Shown: positions 33,048-40,431 of the stretch, in pieces
How the letters are laid out: each line of letters starts with the position of its first letter
How positions within the stretch are numbered: position 1 is the first letter of the stretch
NCBI GenBank assembly: GCA_964560765.1
Contig: CAZLMG010000021.1
Location: 1 to 64,000, forward strand
DNA from: CAZLMG01 sp964560765
GTDB lineage: Bacteria > Bdellovibrionota_B > Oligoflexia > Oligoflexales > CAZLMG01
Direction of reading: 5' to 3'
Length of the DNA: 64,000 nt
The notes under the pieces: generated by a model
Databases searched by the model: none
Told to the model about the DNA's origin: nothing
The model's input: only the letters and a program-made list of their open reading frames with translations
Translations under genes and position numbers: made by a program

Positions 33048-34283
33048 GTGAACATTGAACGCTTTTTAGTCGTCGACGAGCAAGAGAGCAACACCCTCTT
33101 CTTTCAGGTCCTGCTCAAAGAAATGGGTTATAGCCAATGCTCGGTCGCCACCTCCGGACAACGTGGGCTCGACCTGCTCGATCGCAATCGGATCCAGTTC
33201 GCAATTGTAGCTTGGGAAATGGATGCCATGCCCGGCACGTTGTTTGTTCAACAGGCGCGGTCGAAGCGGATTCGCCGCTATTTGCCCTGCCTCATCTATT
33301 CAAAACGAATGTCAGATCAAGACGTGCAACTGACTAGAGAATTGGGATTTCCAAATATCTTGGCTATGCCGTTTGAGCGCAATCAAGCGCGGCAGATGAT
33401 CGAGAGCATGCTACAGGCCGAAAACAACCTCCACCCCATCGAAAAGCGCATACGCAAGATGGAAGCCTTTCACGCGGAAGGCAATACGGCCGAAGCCTTG
33501 AAGCTCATCGACAATTCACTCTCGGAAGCAGGACCGCACTTTGCGCATGCGCAAACGGTGATCGCCGACCTTTGGGCTGCCAGCGGTCGGCTCGATAAAT
33601 CGGAAGAAGCCCTTAAGGCGGCCTTAGCCATAGCTGGGCAGTTTCAGCCAGCTCTGCATGCCCTGGCGCGCCTCTATTCGCGACTCGGCAAGCATGCGGA
33701 AGCGCTTGGTATCCTCGAACCACTTTCCGCAGCATCACCCAAGAACCTATCGTCGCTTGTACAATTGGGCGCCGCCTATGTGGACGCAGAAAAACTTGAC
33801 AAGGCGAAGTCGACCTTCGCCGTCATTGCTGACATCGACCCTGATTTTCAGCCCGCCAAAGACGAGCGCGCAAAGCTGGCTTTCAAAGAGGGCGATTTTT
33901 CCTTGGCAGAAAAGCTCCTGGCCGAGACGGAAAACGGCGCGGAGATGGCGCGTCACTTCAACAACGTCGCCATCGCCCTAGTCGCCCAGCATAAGTTCGA
34001 CGAAGGAATTGAAACTTACAAGCGCGCGATCAATCTTCTATCCAGCAAAACGCATATGCACCTGCTGAAATACAACCTTGGCCTTGCCTACAAGAAACAC
34101 GGAGACTTGCAACACGCGTTTACGGAACTCGCGGAAAGCTACCTATCTGACACCTCGTTCGAGAAGGCCTATGTGGCTCTGGCGCGCGTGGCAAGGGACA
34201 TGCAGGAACAAGGAAAATCACCGGACGCAGAATGGGTAGCGCGCATCAAGGCAGCCCGGGGTCAAGCGAAAAAGAGCGCATAG
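33048..34283 (+). CDS. Pseudo-receiver domain with TPR repeats
   Basis: A 411-residue cytoplasmic protein from the GTG at 33048. Longer in-frame extension to 32961 would begin inside the -35 box, so GTG is chosen. Residues 1-125 are CheY-like: FLVVDEQES keeps an acidic VDE near the N-terminus, but the phosphoacceptor is replaced by Ala55 in AIVAWEMDAMPG. TPR-like helices follow, for example LHALARLYSRLGKHAEALGIL and LVQLGAAYVDAEKLDKAKSTF, and FNNVAIALVAQHKFDEGIETY. It is a paralogue of 5419-6666, sharing the FNN(S/V)AI segment and a YNLGLAY/FNMGLGY unit. It likely acts as a phosphorylation-independent scaffold (inference). Confidence 0.87.
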   Translation: MNIERFLVVDEQESNTLFFQVLLKEMGYSQCSVATSGQRGLDLLDRNRIQFAIVAWEMDAMPGTLFVQQARSKRIRRYLPCLIYSKRMSDQDVQLTRELGFPNILAMPFERNQARQMIESMLQAENNLHPIEKRIRKMEAFHAEGNTAEALKLIDNSLSEAGPHFAHAQTVIADLWAASGRLDKSEEALKAALAIAGQFQPALHALARLYSRLGKHAEALGILEPLSAASPKNLSSLVQLGAAYVDAEKLDKAKSTFAVIADIDPDFQPAKDERAKLAFKEGDFSLAEKLLAETENGAEMARHFNNVAIALVAQHKFDEGIETYKRAINLLSSKTHMHLLKYNLGLAYKKHGDLQHAFTELAESYLSDTSFEKAYVALARVARDMQEQGKSPDAEWVARIKAARGQAKKSA

Positions 34284-34335
34284 TTTCCGGGCCCAACCCG
34301 CATACAGAGATTCGCGCCGATTGCCGCCGCAATCC

Positions 34336-34364
34336 TTGCAAAACCCCAGAGTTGCACGTATAGC
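34336..34364 (+). promoter_or_regulatory. Promoter candidate of sodB
   Basis: TTGCAA (34336-34341) and TATAGC (34359-34364) have a 17-base spacer, about 45 bases before the sodB start. The fit is moderate. Confidence 0.45.
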
Positions 34365-34409
34365 TCATAAAGTTGTTGTTACACTTCGCGAGATCGTAAG
34401 GAGAACATC

Positions 34410-34991
34410 ATGACTTTTAAACTACCGGAACTTCCTTATCCCATGGATGGATTGGCACCGCATATTTCCCCAGAGACTATGGAATACCACTACGGGAAAC
34501 ATCACCAAACCTACGTGACAAACCTTAACAACTTGGTACCAAATACCCCGTTTGCCAATATGAGTTTGGAAGAGATCGTCATGAAGTCTGATGGTGGCGT
34601 GTTTAATAACGCAGCTCAGATTTGGAATCACACGTTTTACTGGCATAGTCTGAGTCCCAAAGGCGGCGGCGCCCCCAAGGGAGATTTAGCCGCCGCAATC
34701 GACAAGAGCTTTGGCTCGTTTGCAAAATTCAAGGAAGACTTCACTAAAGCAGCGACGACAGTGTTCGGTTCCGGCTGGGCCTGGCTAGTGCAAAAGTCTG
34801 ACGGCTCCTTGGCCATACAGCAGACCTCGAATGCTGGTTGTCCGCTGAAAGATGGCGTCAAGCCACTATTGACCTGCGATGTCTGGGAGCATGCTTATTA
34901 CATTGATTTCCGCAACGCTCGCGCCAAATATGTGGATGCGTGGTGGAACCTCGTCAACTGGGATTTCGCCCAGAGCCAAATGAAAAAGTAG
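34410..34991 (+). CDS. sodB: Superoxide dismutase, Fe/Mn family (probably Fe)
   Basis: A 193-residue cytoplasmic enzyme that dismutates superoxide to oxygen and hydrogen peroxide. Metal ligands are visible as His27 (EYHYGKHH), His77 (IWNHTFYW), and Asp160 and His164 (CDVWEHAYY). GGVFNNAAQIWNH and GSGWAWL are the usual segments of iron-type enzymes, which have Ala-Gln before the second ligand motif. There is no signal peptide. AAGGAG precedes the ATG. A stable hairpin follows the gene. Flanking genes are unrelated, so it is probably monocistronic with its own promoter. Confidence 0.97.
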   Translation: MTFKLPELPYPMDGLAPHISPETMEYHYGKHHQTYVTNLNNLVPNTPFANMSLEEIVMKSDGGVFNNAAQIWNHTFYWHSLSPKGGGAPKGDLAAAIDKSFGSFAKFKEDFTKAATTVFGSGWAWLVQKSDGSLAIQQTSNAGCPLKDGVKPLLTCDVWEHAYYIDFRNARAKYVDAWWNLVNWDFAQSQMKK

Positions 34992-35001
34992 CCTCCGCGT
35001 G

Positions 35002-35030
35002 CATGAGCCCGCAGTCCCTGCGGGCTCGTG
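35002..35030 (+). terminator. GC-rich hairpin after sodB
   Basis: GAGCCCGCAG (35005-35014) and CTGCGGGCTC (35018-35027) form a perfect 10-bp stem with a TCC loop, extendable by three more pairs including a wobble. No U-tract follows, so termination may be inefficient and allow read-through into the next gene. Confidence 0.55.
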
Positions 35031-35984
35031 ATGCTCGCTCGGAACTCTGGCCACATGCTCACCATTCGATCGCAACGTCATTCGGCTCGAGGAATACTCG
35101 GCATTTTCTCGCTGATCGTTGCTGTCCCATCAAGTCTTTATCCATTCGAGTTACTTAGCCACTTTGCCGTCTATTGGATTCTTATCGCCATCTTTGGCGC
35201 TCTGATCACGCTGCGAACCCACGACTGGCTTGGATTCTGCCTTTGCCTCCTGATCGCCACGGCGCATGCACGGCAAATTTTGCAAGGCCCTATCGTCTGG
35301 CTTGAAACAAACGCCGAGGACGAGACGTCACGAACCACGGGCGACGTCTCGATAATAAGCGCCAATGTACAAGGCAAAGCCGATAGTGCACGAACGGTGG
35401 CGCAATTTGCCACCGAGCAAAATGCCGACCTTCTATTCATTCAGGAACTAACCCCCGAGGCGCAAGGGGCCCTAGCAACAACAGCCTGGAAAGAAGTGAT
35501 TAGCCAACCACGTACCGATCATTTTGGTATGGGTATCTGGGCCCGTCACCATGGCATCCAAGCACGCGCACGGGAGCCTATTGCCAATAACTTGGTGACA
35601 GAACTTACACTGGAGCTCGGCGGGCAAATGGCCACCGTGGTCCACATACACCCGGATGATCCCATCTGGCCGCAGTCTGTGAATCGACGCGACGCAGTCT
35701 TTCGCTGGATCGCGCAAACTTATCAGAGCCATCGCCATTCACTTATTGTGCTCGGTGATTTCAATTCAACGCCGTGGTCCCCCACCATGGATCACTTCGC
35801 CTCATTGAATCTGCGGTTTTTTTTGGATGCTTGGACGACGGGAACTTGGCCCTCTTGGCTACCGGTACGCATTCCCATCGACTTGGTTGCTGTGGGCTCA
35901 GATCTTCAGCCACTAAAAATCAAAAATGGCCCGAGAAACGCCTCGGACCATTTGCCGCTACTGGTGCAGATTAATCGCCGTTAA
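35031..35984 (+). CDS. Membrane-anchored endonuclease/exonuclease/phosphatase family protein
   Basis: About 317 residues. The start is uncertain: GTG 35028, ATG 35031 and ATG 35055 are all in frame without a strong ribosome site, and the first two touch the sodB hairpin. The N-terminal 90 residues contain three hydrophobic helices, as in YafD-like proteins. The catalytic EEP domain follows: ISANVQG, LLFIQELTPE with the metal-binding Glu, VVHIHPDDP, VLGDFNSTPWS with Asp and Asn, and the final SDHLPL with the catalytic His. It should cleave phosphodiesters (nucleic acid, phospholipid or phosphoinositide-like) on the outer or inner face of the membrane. Confidence 0.87.
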   Translation: MLARNSGHMLTIRSQRHSARGILGIFSLIVAVPSSLYPFELLSHFAVYWILIAIFGALITLRTHDWLGFCLCLLIATAHARQILQGPIVWLETNAEDETSRTTGDVSIISANVQGKADSARTVAQFATEQNADLLFIQELTPEAQGALATTAWKEVISQPRTDHFGMGIWARHHGIQARAREPIANNLVTELTLELGGQMATVVHIHPDDPIWPQSVNRRDAVFRWIAQTYQSHRHSLIVLGDFNSTPWSPTMDHFASLNLRFFLDAWTTGTWPSWLPVRIPIDLVAVGSDLQPLKIKNGPRNASDHLPLLVQINRR

Positions 35985-36619
35985 ATCGCCACGTTCATGG
36001 ATACAGTGACCTCGCGCATGAACGGCTTCAGCTCTGGAAACTCGACAAACAGGAAGGTATATTCGGCAATTGCATATACGCGCGGTGAAAATCGAATGCC
36101 GAATCCGCCACCGGCATAGGGCTTATACGAGATCGGCTCCGTGACTTTGCTGGGCTCCGCACCGGCCTGTTCGAGCTCCATGGTGCGCTGACTAGCCTGC
36201 ACACCGACTTTGGCACGCGCCACGAAAATGGAAAAGCTGGGATCCATCGACACGCCAACACGGGCTTGGATTTGCGTCTCCGTCGCTTTAACTTCTGCCT
36301 CAGGATCATCCGTGTTCATATCCAAGTCACGCTCGAAGTCGATAGAGTCCAAGTCGTCAACGGTGTCCTGCACCTTGCTCGTCGTGACCAGCTTCGACTG
36401 GCCGATACTGCTTTCAAAGCGAAAGAGTTTACCCATACGAACGTTGGCGCGCAGTCCGTAGGTAGTCCGCTGCTTTTGCGTCGAGGTTTCCTTGCCGACC
36501 TCCCCAGGCTTGATCGCCTTTGTCGACGAAATCGAAGCGTAGGGTGCGATTTCAACGCGCGCGTGCGCCTGCGCTGCGACAGTAAAGGCCGCGACTGCAA
36601 TCATCCATCGACAAAGCAT
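35981..36619 (-). CDS. Predicted outer-membrane beta-barrel protein
   Basis: A 212-residue protein from the ATG at 36619 after GGGGGAT. The signal peptide ends at AQAHARV. The mature part has alternating strands such as YGLRANVRMG, FRFESSIGQSKLV and YKPYAGGGFGIRFSPRVYAIAEYTFLF, in the pattern of small 8-stranded barrels, with an acidic loop rich in Asp and Glu around residues 90-110. It ends in a strand terminating VSMNVAI, without the usual C-terminal Phe. A perfect palindrome of CTG-N10-CAG type lies 28 bases before the start. It converges on the EEP gene with a four-base overlap. Confidence 0.75.
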   Translation of the reverse strand: MLCRWMIAVAAFTVAAQAHARVEIAPYASISSTKAIKPGEVGKETSTQKQRTTYGLRANVRMGKLFRFESSIGQSKLVTTSKVQDTVDDLDSIDFERDLDMNTDDPEAEVKATETQIQARVGVSMDPSFSIFVARAKVGVQASQRTMELEQAGAEPSKVTEPISYKPYAGGGFGIRFSPRVYAIAEYTFLFVEFPELKPFMREVTVSMNVAI

Positions 36620-36646
36620 ACGAGATCCCCCAAAGCACATGGAAAT

Positions 36647-36666
36647 AACTGTTCTAATGAACAGTT
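36647..36666. promoter_or_regulatory. Perfect palindrome resembling an E. coli-type SOS box
   Basis: AACTGTTC and GAACAGTT flank TAAT, giving CTG-N10-CAG. It lies upstream of the barrel gene and downstream of the CheZ-like gene. It could be an operator or, as RNA, a short hairpin ending the cheY-cheZ transcript. There is no strong U-tract. Confidence 0.4.
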
Positions 36667-36733
36667 TCGGCGGGGGCGCAAAAATGTTTAGCCCTAGAAG
36701 GTATTATCCTAACACTTCAGATAGTTACAGATC

Positions 36734-37432
36734 CTAGCCGGCTTTCCGCAGAGGTGGCGAAAAGAAGTGGTGATGCAGCCGCTTCTCTTCTTCGGATGTG
36801 TAGATCTTGAAAATGTAGGCTAGTAGGTCATTTTGAATAACGCCTAATTCGTCTTCGACGCAACGTTCGGGAAAATCTTCCAACACGTGGCTAATGGCGA
36901 CATTTAGTGCGTGAATGCCCTTACAAACATGCTCGAGGCGTTGGCCAATCACATCGTCATTCGATAGAGCACCCATCACCAAGAATAGTTCTTGCTTAAG
37001 TGACTCATCAAGCGTGGATAGGGCCTCCATATGCTTAGAAAATTTACCAGCAACCCGTCGCATCTTGCTTTCTAGAATGGCAGCCTCTTCACCATTGGAC
37101 TCATGGCTACGCTGGTTCAACTTTGCATCTTCTTCCCGCTCTCGTTCGCTCATGGAGGCCGACGCAAAGATCGCATCAACCGAATCCTGAACATCCTGGA
37201 CCGCAGCAGCTTCCTCTCCATCCGGCGTCGTGTATACCTGGAACAACGCCTGGTCCGCTTCTTCGCGCTTCTTCTGCGTTCGATCACTGATATCGTTCAC
37301 GGACTGCATGATCTGACCGACGGTCTCTTCGAGAATCTTGCGCACCGATGTGATGTGCGCTTCCATCAGAGTCGTGTAACTACTGATGAACGAAATGAAC
37401 AGTCGGCTTGCATCCTGGTGCTGATCAGCCAT
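36734..37432 (-). CDS. CheZ-like chemotaxis phosphatase candidate
   Basis: A 232-residue, almost fully helical cytoplasmic protein, starting at the ATG at 37432 after GAGGGAG (a TTG at 37450 is less likely). Near residue 158 it reads NDDVIGQRLEHV: Asp160 and Gln164 form the DxxxQ pattern used by CheZ to dephosphorylate CheY. Long charged helices around it fit the four-helix bundle of CheZ. A typical C-terminal CheY-binding peptide is not obvious. It is 48 bases after the stop of cheY, in the same operon, which supports CheY-P phosphatase as its role. Overall identity to known CheZ cannot be judged by eye. Confidence 0.65.
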   Translation of the reverse strand: MADQHQDASRLFISFISSYTTLMEAHITSVRKILEETVGQIMQSVNDISDRTQKKREEADQALFQVYTTPDGEEAAAVQDVQDSVDAIFASASMSEREREEDAKLNQRSHESNGEEAAILESKMRRVAGKFSKHMEALSTLDESLKQELFLVMGALSNDDVIGQRLEHVCKGIHALNVAISHVLEDFPERCVEDELGVIQNDLLAYIFKIYTSEEEKRLHHHFFSPPLRKAG

Positions 37433-37480
37433 GGATTCGAACTCCCTCAAGACATTTTTCGGTGACAGATTGTTCGGAAA

Positions 37481-37843
37481 TTAACCTGCAATCTTTTGCA
37501 CGGCGGCGACCAACTGTTCCGGCTTGAAGGGCTTTACCAACCAGCCCTTGGCTCCTGCTGCCTTGGCTCGATCGATCAGCTCTTTCGCGCCTTCCGTCGT
37601 CAACATGACGATCGGAATCTGATTGCCGGCCGCCTTTAGCTTTTCGACCATCTCCAGGCCACCGAGATTGGGCATGTTGACGTCAGATATAATCATAGCC
37701 AGATCCGAGTTTTCCCCTACTTTAGCAATTCCATCCAACCCGTCCTGAGCCTCAACGACCTCGTACCCACCCTTTTTAAGAGTGAAATTGACTTGCTGAC
37801 GAATGGTTCGGCTATCATCGACAATCAAAATCTTCTTCGCCAT
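37481..37843 (-). CDS. cheY: CheY-type single-domain response regulator
   Basis: A 120-residue receiver starting at the ATG at 37843, preceded by AGGAGG. All key residues are present: the acidic pair in IVDDSRT (Asp9, Asp10), the phosphoacceptor Asp54 in ISDVNMP, a Thr in MLTTEG and Lys104 in VKPF. There is no output domain, so it signals by binding a target such as a flagellar switch or another machine. It is the first gene of a minus-strand pair with the CheZ-like gene and is divergent from the main chemosensory operon; the 270-base gap between them must hold both promoters. Confidence 0.94.
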   Translation of the reverse strand: MAKKILIVDDSRTIRQQVNFTLKKGGYEVVEAQDGLDGIAKVGENSDLAMIISDVNMPNLGGLEMVEKLKAAGNQIPIVMLTTEGAKELIDRAKAAGAKGWLVKPFKPEQLVAAVQKIAG

Positions 37844-38113
37844 GAGAGAGTCCTCCTGAAAAAGGGGTGCCCGAAAGCAACCCGATGCAACCTGCTGAGG
37901 TTTCGTTCGGCAGCACCTCCGACGGACTGGAGAAGTATTTTTCAATATGCTGTATTTACGCGGTATTTTAACCTGTATAGACAAACCACTAAAACTTCGC
38001 AACAGTCGGCGGCAGCACACTGTACCGCTCATTGACCCAATCTAAAGTCTAAACGCTCAAGGCCGATACCCATTATCGAGCTGACATACGACGCTGACTC
38101 TTGGAGACATTGC

Positions 38114-39688
38114 GTGAAGTCCTTGCAAACATTGAGCAGTCATATCGCGCTCATCAGCGGCATTTTGGCCGTTGTCGCCGGTACTGTGATGTATCTCATA
38201 ACTGGCAGTAACGCTTCCTGGTTTCTTGCAGGTGGTGTGATGCTAGGATTCCTTGCCTCGACGTTTTCCAGGCGAGGCCAGACCGTGGGGGACACCCACA
38301 TGCCAGAGTTCGATGAAGAGCCAGTCGATCAGCCGACTACAGCGAGAGATGGGCAACTTGCGGCTGCCAACGAACGAATCAACGACTTGACCAAACAACT
38401 GGAGCGCCTCGAAGAAGATGCTGCTGAATGGCGACACCAGGCACAATCTCAACCCGCTAAAGAAAACAATGTCGTCAAACTTCGCATACTCGAAAGCGAG
38501 CGGATGACACAGCAGGCCGCACAAAAGACCGCTGCCTCCGCAGCCTTGCGAACCTCCGTCGAAAATCTCCTGAGCAGCTATTTGGACACCTACGAACAAG
38601 CCAAAGCTCGCCTGCAAGAGGTTGTCAGCACCACGGAAGAAAGTGCGGTTCGCATCGGCGAAATGGTGCAGCGTATCTACGACAAAGCCCAGGAGCACCT
38701 GCACGAGACCGAAGGAATCAGCACCTTGTTCTCTGGTGCTCAGAACCAAAGCGCTCCGTCGTCACAGCCATCGCTCGCAGCAGTCATCGATGAGGGTATC
38801 CAACTTATTCAAAAGATGATTGGCATGCTTGGCGAAAACCTTGAACGCATCTCTCACTACAAGACAGCTATGGGCTCGGTCCTGGAGCACACTTCGACCA
38901 TCAATCGCATTGTCGAGGACATCCACTACATTAGTGACCAAACCAACCTCTTGGCCCTGAACGCCGCCATCGAAGCCGCGCGCGCCGGTGAGCATGGCCG
39001 CGGATTCAGCGTCGTTGCAGAGGAAATTCGCAAACTTTCCGAGCGTACCAACCAAGCCTCGAACGAGATTACCCAAATCGTCACCCGCGTAAATGAGGAG
39101 GTCGAGGGAGTTTCCGAGTCGCTGAAAGAAACTCTGAGTCTCACAGAACAAAATCGCATGAATTTCAATTCCGCAAGCGAATCTCTGGTAACGTCGACCA
39201 GCACATCACGCGCCGCATTTCTCGGCATGGTAAAAAATGCCGTCGAAAGCTCCAAACAAGTGGCCAACGACATTGATCAAATTATTATGAACTTGCAGTT
39301 TCAAGACATTACCCGACAGCAAGTCGAAGGCGCGTTGCGACCACTTGCCGCTCTCAAAGCTATTGCCGAAGTCACCTTAAAGGACGGGTTGAAAGAAAGT
39401 CCGTCGGCCGAGGCCAAACAACCGGCTCCCCAGCCTTCAGCCTCGCTAGCGAAGCCTTTGCCTTCAGCCATGCCTGCAAATCTAACCGCACGGCCAAAGT
39501 TGCAGTTTGACCGAAAACTAAGCTCCTTACCAAATTCCTTGCTTCCAGTTGGCGACACCGGCGGCTCAATCCCACCAGACTTCACTGCGCCTGTCGCCGC
39601 TCCGGAACCGAAGGTTGCTGCAGCACCTGAAAATGAAGCCGAAGACGAAGCTGCTAAACTCGCCGCTGGCGATGCTATGTTCTTTTAA
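38114..39688 (+). CDS. Methyl-accepting chemotaxis protein without periplasmic sensor domain
   Basis: A 524-residue receptor starting at GTG with GGAG seven bases upstream. Two hydrophobic helices (about 9-31 and 35-51) are joined by only a few residues, so there is no extracellular ligand domain. A long helical stretch leads to the signalling tip: ISDQTNLLALNAAIEAARAG, then GRGFSVVAEEIRKLSERT. After the hairpin it carries LQFQDITRQQ, with Asp398 and Gln402 in the same DxxxQ spacing as CheZ. The tail (from about 425) is Pro/Ala-rich and ends MFF. It probably senses membrane or cytoplasmic cues and leads the che operon. Confidence 0.92.
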   Translation: MKSLQTLSSHIALISGILAVVAGTVMYLITGSNASWFLAGGVMLGFLASTFSRRGQTVGDTHMPEFDEEPVDQPTTARDGQLAAANERINDLTKQLERLEEDAAEWRHQAQSQPAKENNVVKLRILESERMTQQAAQKTAASAALRTSVENLLSSYLDTYEQAKARLQEVVSTTEESAVRIGEMVQRIYDKAQEHLHETEGISTLFSGAQNQSAPSSQPSLAAVIDEGIQLIQKMIGMLGENLERISHYKTAMGSVLEHTSTINRIVEDIHYISDQTNLLALNAAIEAARAGEHGRGFSVVAEEIRKLSERTNQASNEITQIVTRVNEEVEGVSESLKETLSLTEQNRMNFNSASESLVTSTSTSRAAFLGMVKNAVESSKQVANDIDQIIMNLQFQDITRQQVEGALRPLAALKAIAEVTLKDGLKESPSAEAKQPAPQPSASLAKPLPSAMPANLTARPKLQFDRKLSSLPNSLLPVGDTGGSIPPDFTAPVAAPEPKVAAAPENEAEDEAAKLAAGDAMFF

Positions 39689-39777
39689 TCCTTCAAACCT
39701 AACTACTTCCTCAAGATCTGACCGCGAGTTCCGAAACGTCGGCTGCGGGATTTTGAATCACATTTGAGAAAAACATC

Positions 39778-40428
39778 ATGGCCAGAAAACTCTTACTCAT
39801 CGATGATAGTCCTTCGAGCCTGACGTCGATCGCGGCGCGCTTGCATGCCGGCGGTTTCGAAGTTGCTTCCTACTCCTCCCCAACACAAGCTATTGCTGCT
39901 TTTGATGGCTCGATTGCGGCTGTCATAACCGATTACGAAATGCCCGCAAAAAATGGCCCGGCTGTCTGTAGCGCCATTCGCCAAAACTCCGCTGGCAGCG
40001 AAGTACCGATCGTTGTTCTGACGGGCAAAGAAGATCCTGCCGGCATACTTTTAGCGATGCAAGCCGGAGCCGACGACTATCTCTTCAAATCCTTGGCCCC
40101 ACAACTACTAGCACCAAAGATTGAGGCATTGATTGCCTTGAAGGACCTCCGCCAGCAACAGCAGAAGCTCGATCGATTGGAAACTATCCACCAAATGGTG
40201 GTCACCTACAATCACGAAATCAACAACCCACTGACGATCGCTATGGCATCGCTCATGCAGCTGCAATCTCGGGCCGATGGCACACCCGACTTACAGTTGA
40301 CCCGATTACAAAACGCTCTGATTCGAATTCAAGACGTCGTCAAGGCCATCGCCAATCTGCGTGAGATCCATGCCGTAGACTATGCTGGCGATCAGAAAAT
40401 GATCAACATCAGCAAGCGGGAGGCGTAA
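39778..40428 (+). CDS. Receiver domain fused to a histidine-kinase DHp domain, no ATPase domain
   Basis: A 216-residue protein. Residues 1-120 are a complete receiver: LLIDDSPS, Asp52 in ITDYEMP, VVLTGKED, and FKS near the usual Lys. Residues 125-205 are a DHp-type helical hairpin with an intact H-box, TYNHEINNPLTIAM, where His146 is the phosphate site. The protein then ends: no N, G1 or G2 box of the ATPase domain follows. It could act as a Spo0B-like phosphotransferase, or dimerise and be phosphorylated by the CheAs. It is four bases before the next gene, in the same operon. Confidence 0.85.
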   Translation: MARKLLLIDDSPSSLTSIAARLHAGGFEVASYSSPTQAIAAFDGSIAAVITDYEMPAKNGPAVCSAIRQNSAGSEVPIVVLTGKEDPAGILLAMQAGADDYLFKSLAPQLLAPKIEALIALKDLRQQQQKLDRLETIHQMVVTYNHEINNPLTIAMASLMQLQSRADGTPDLQLTRLQNALIRIQDVVKAIANLREIHAVDYAGDQKMINISKREA

Positions 40429-40431
40429 CAC

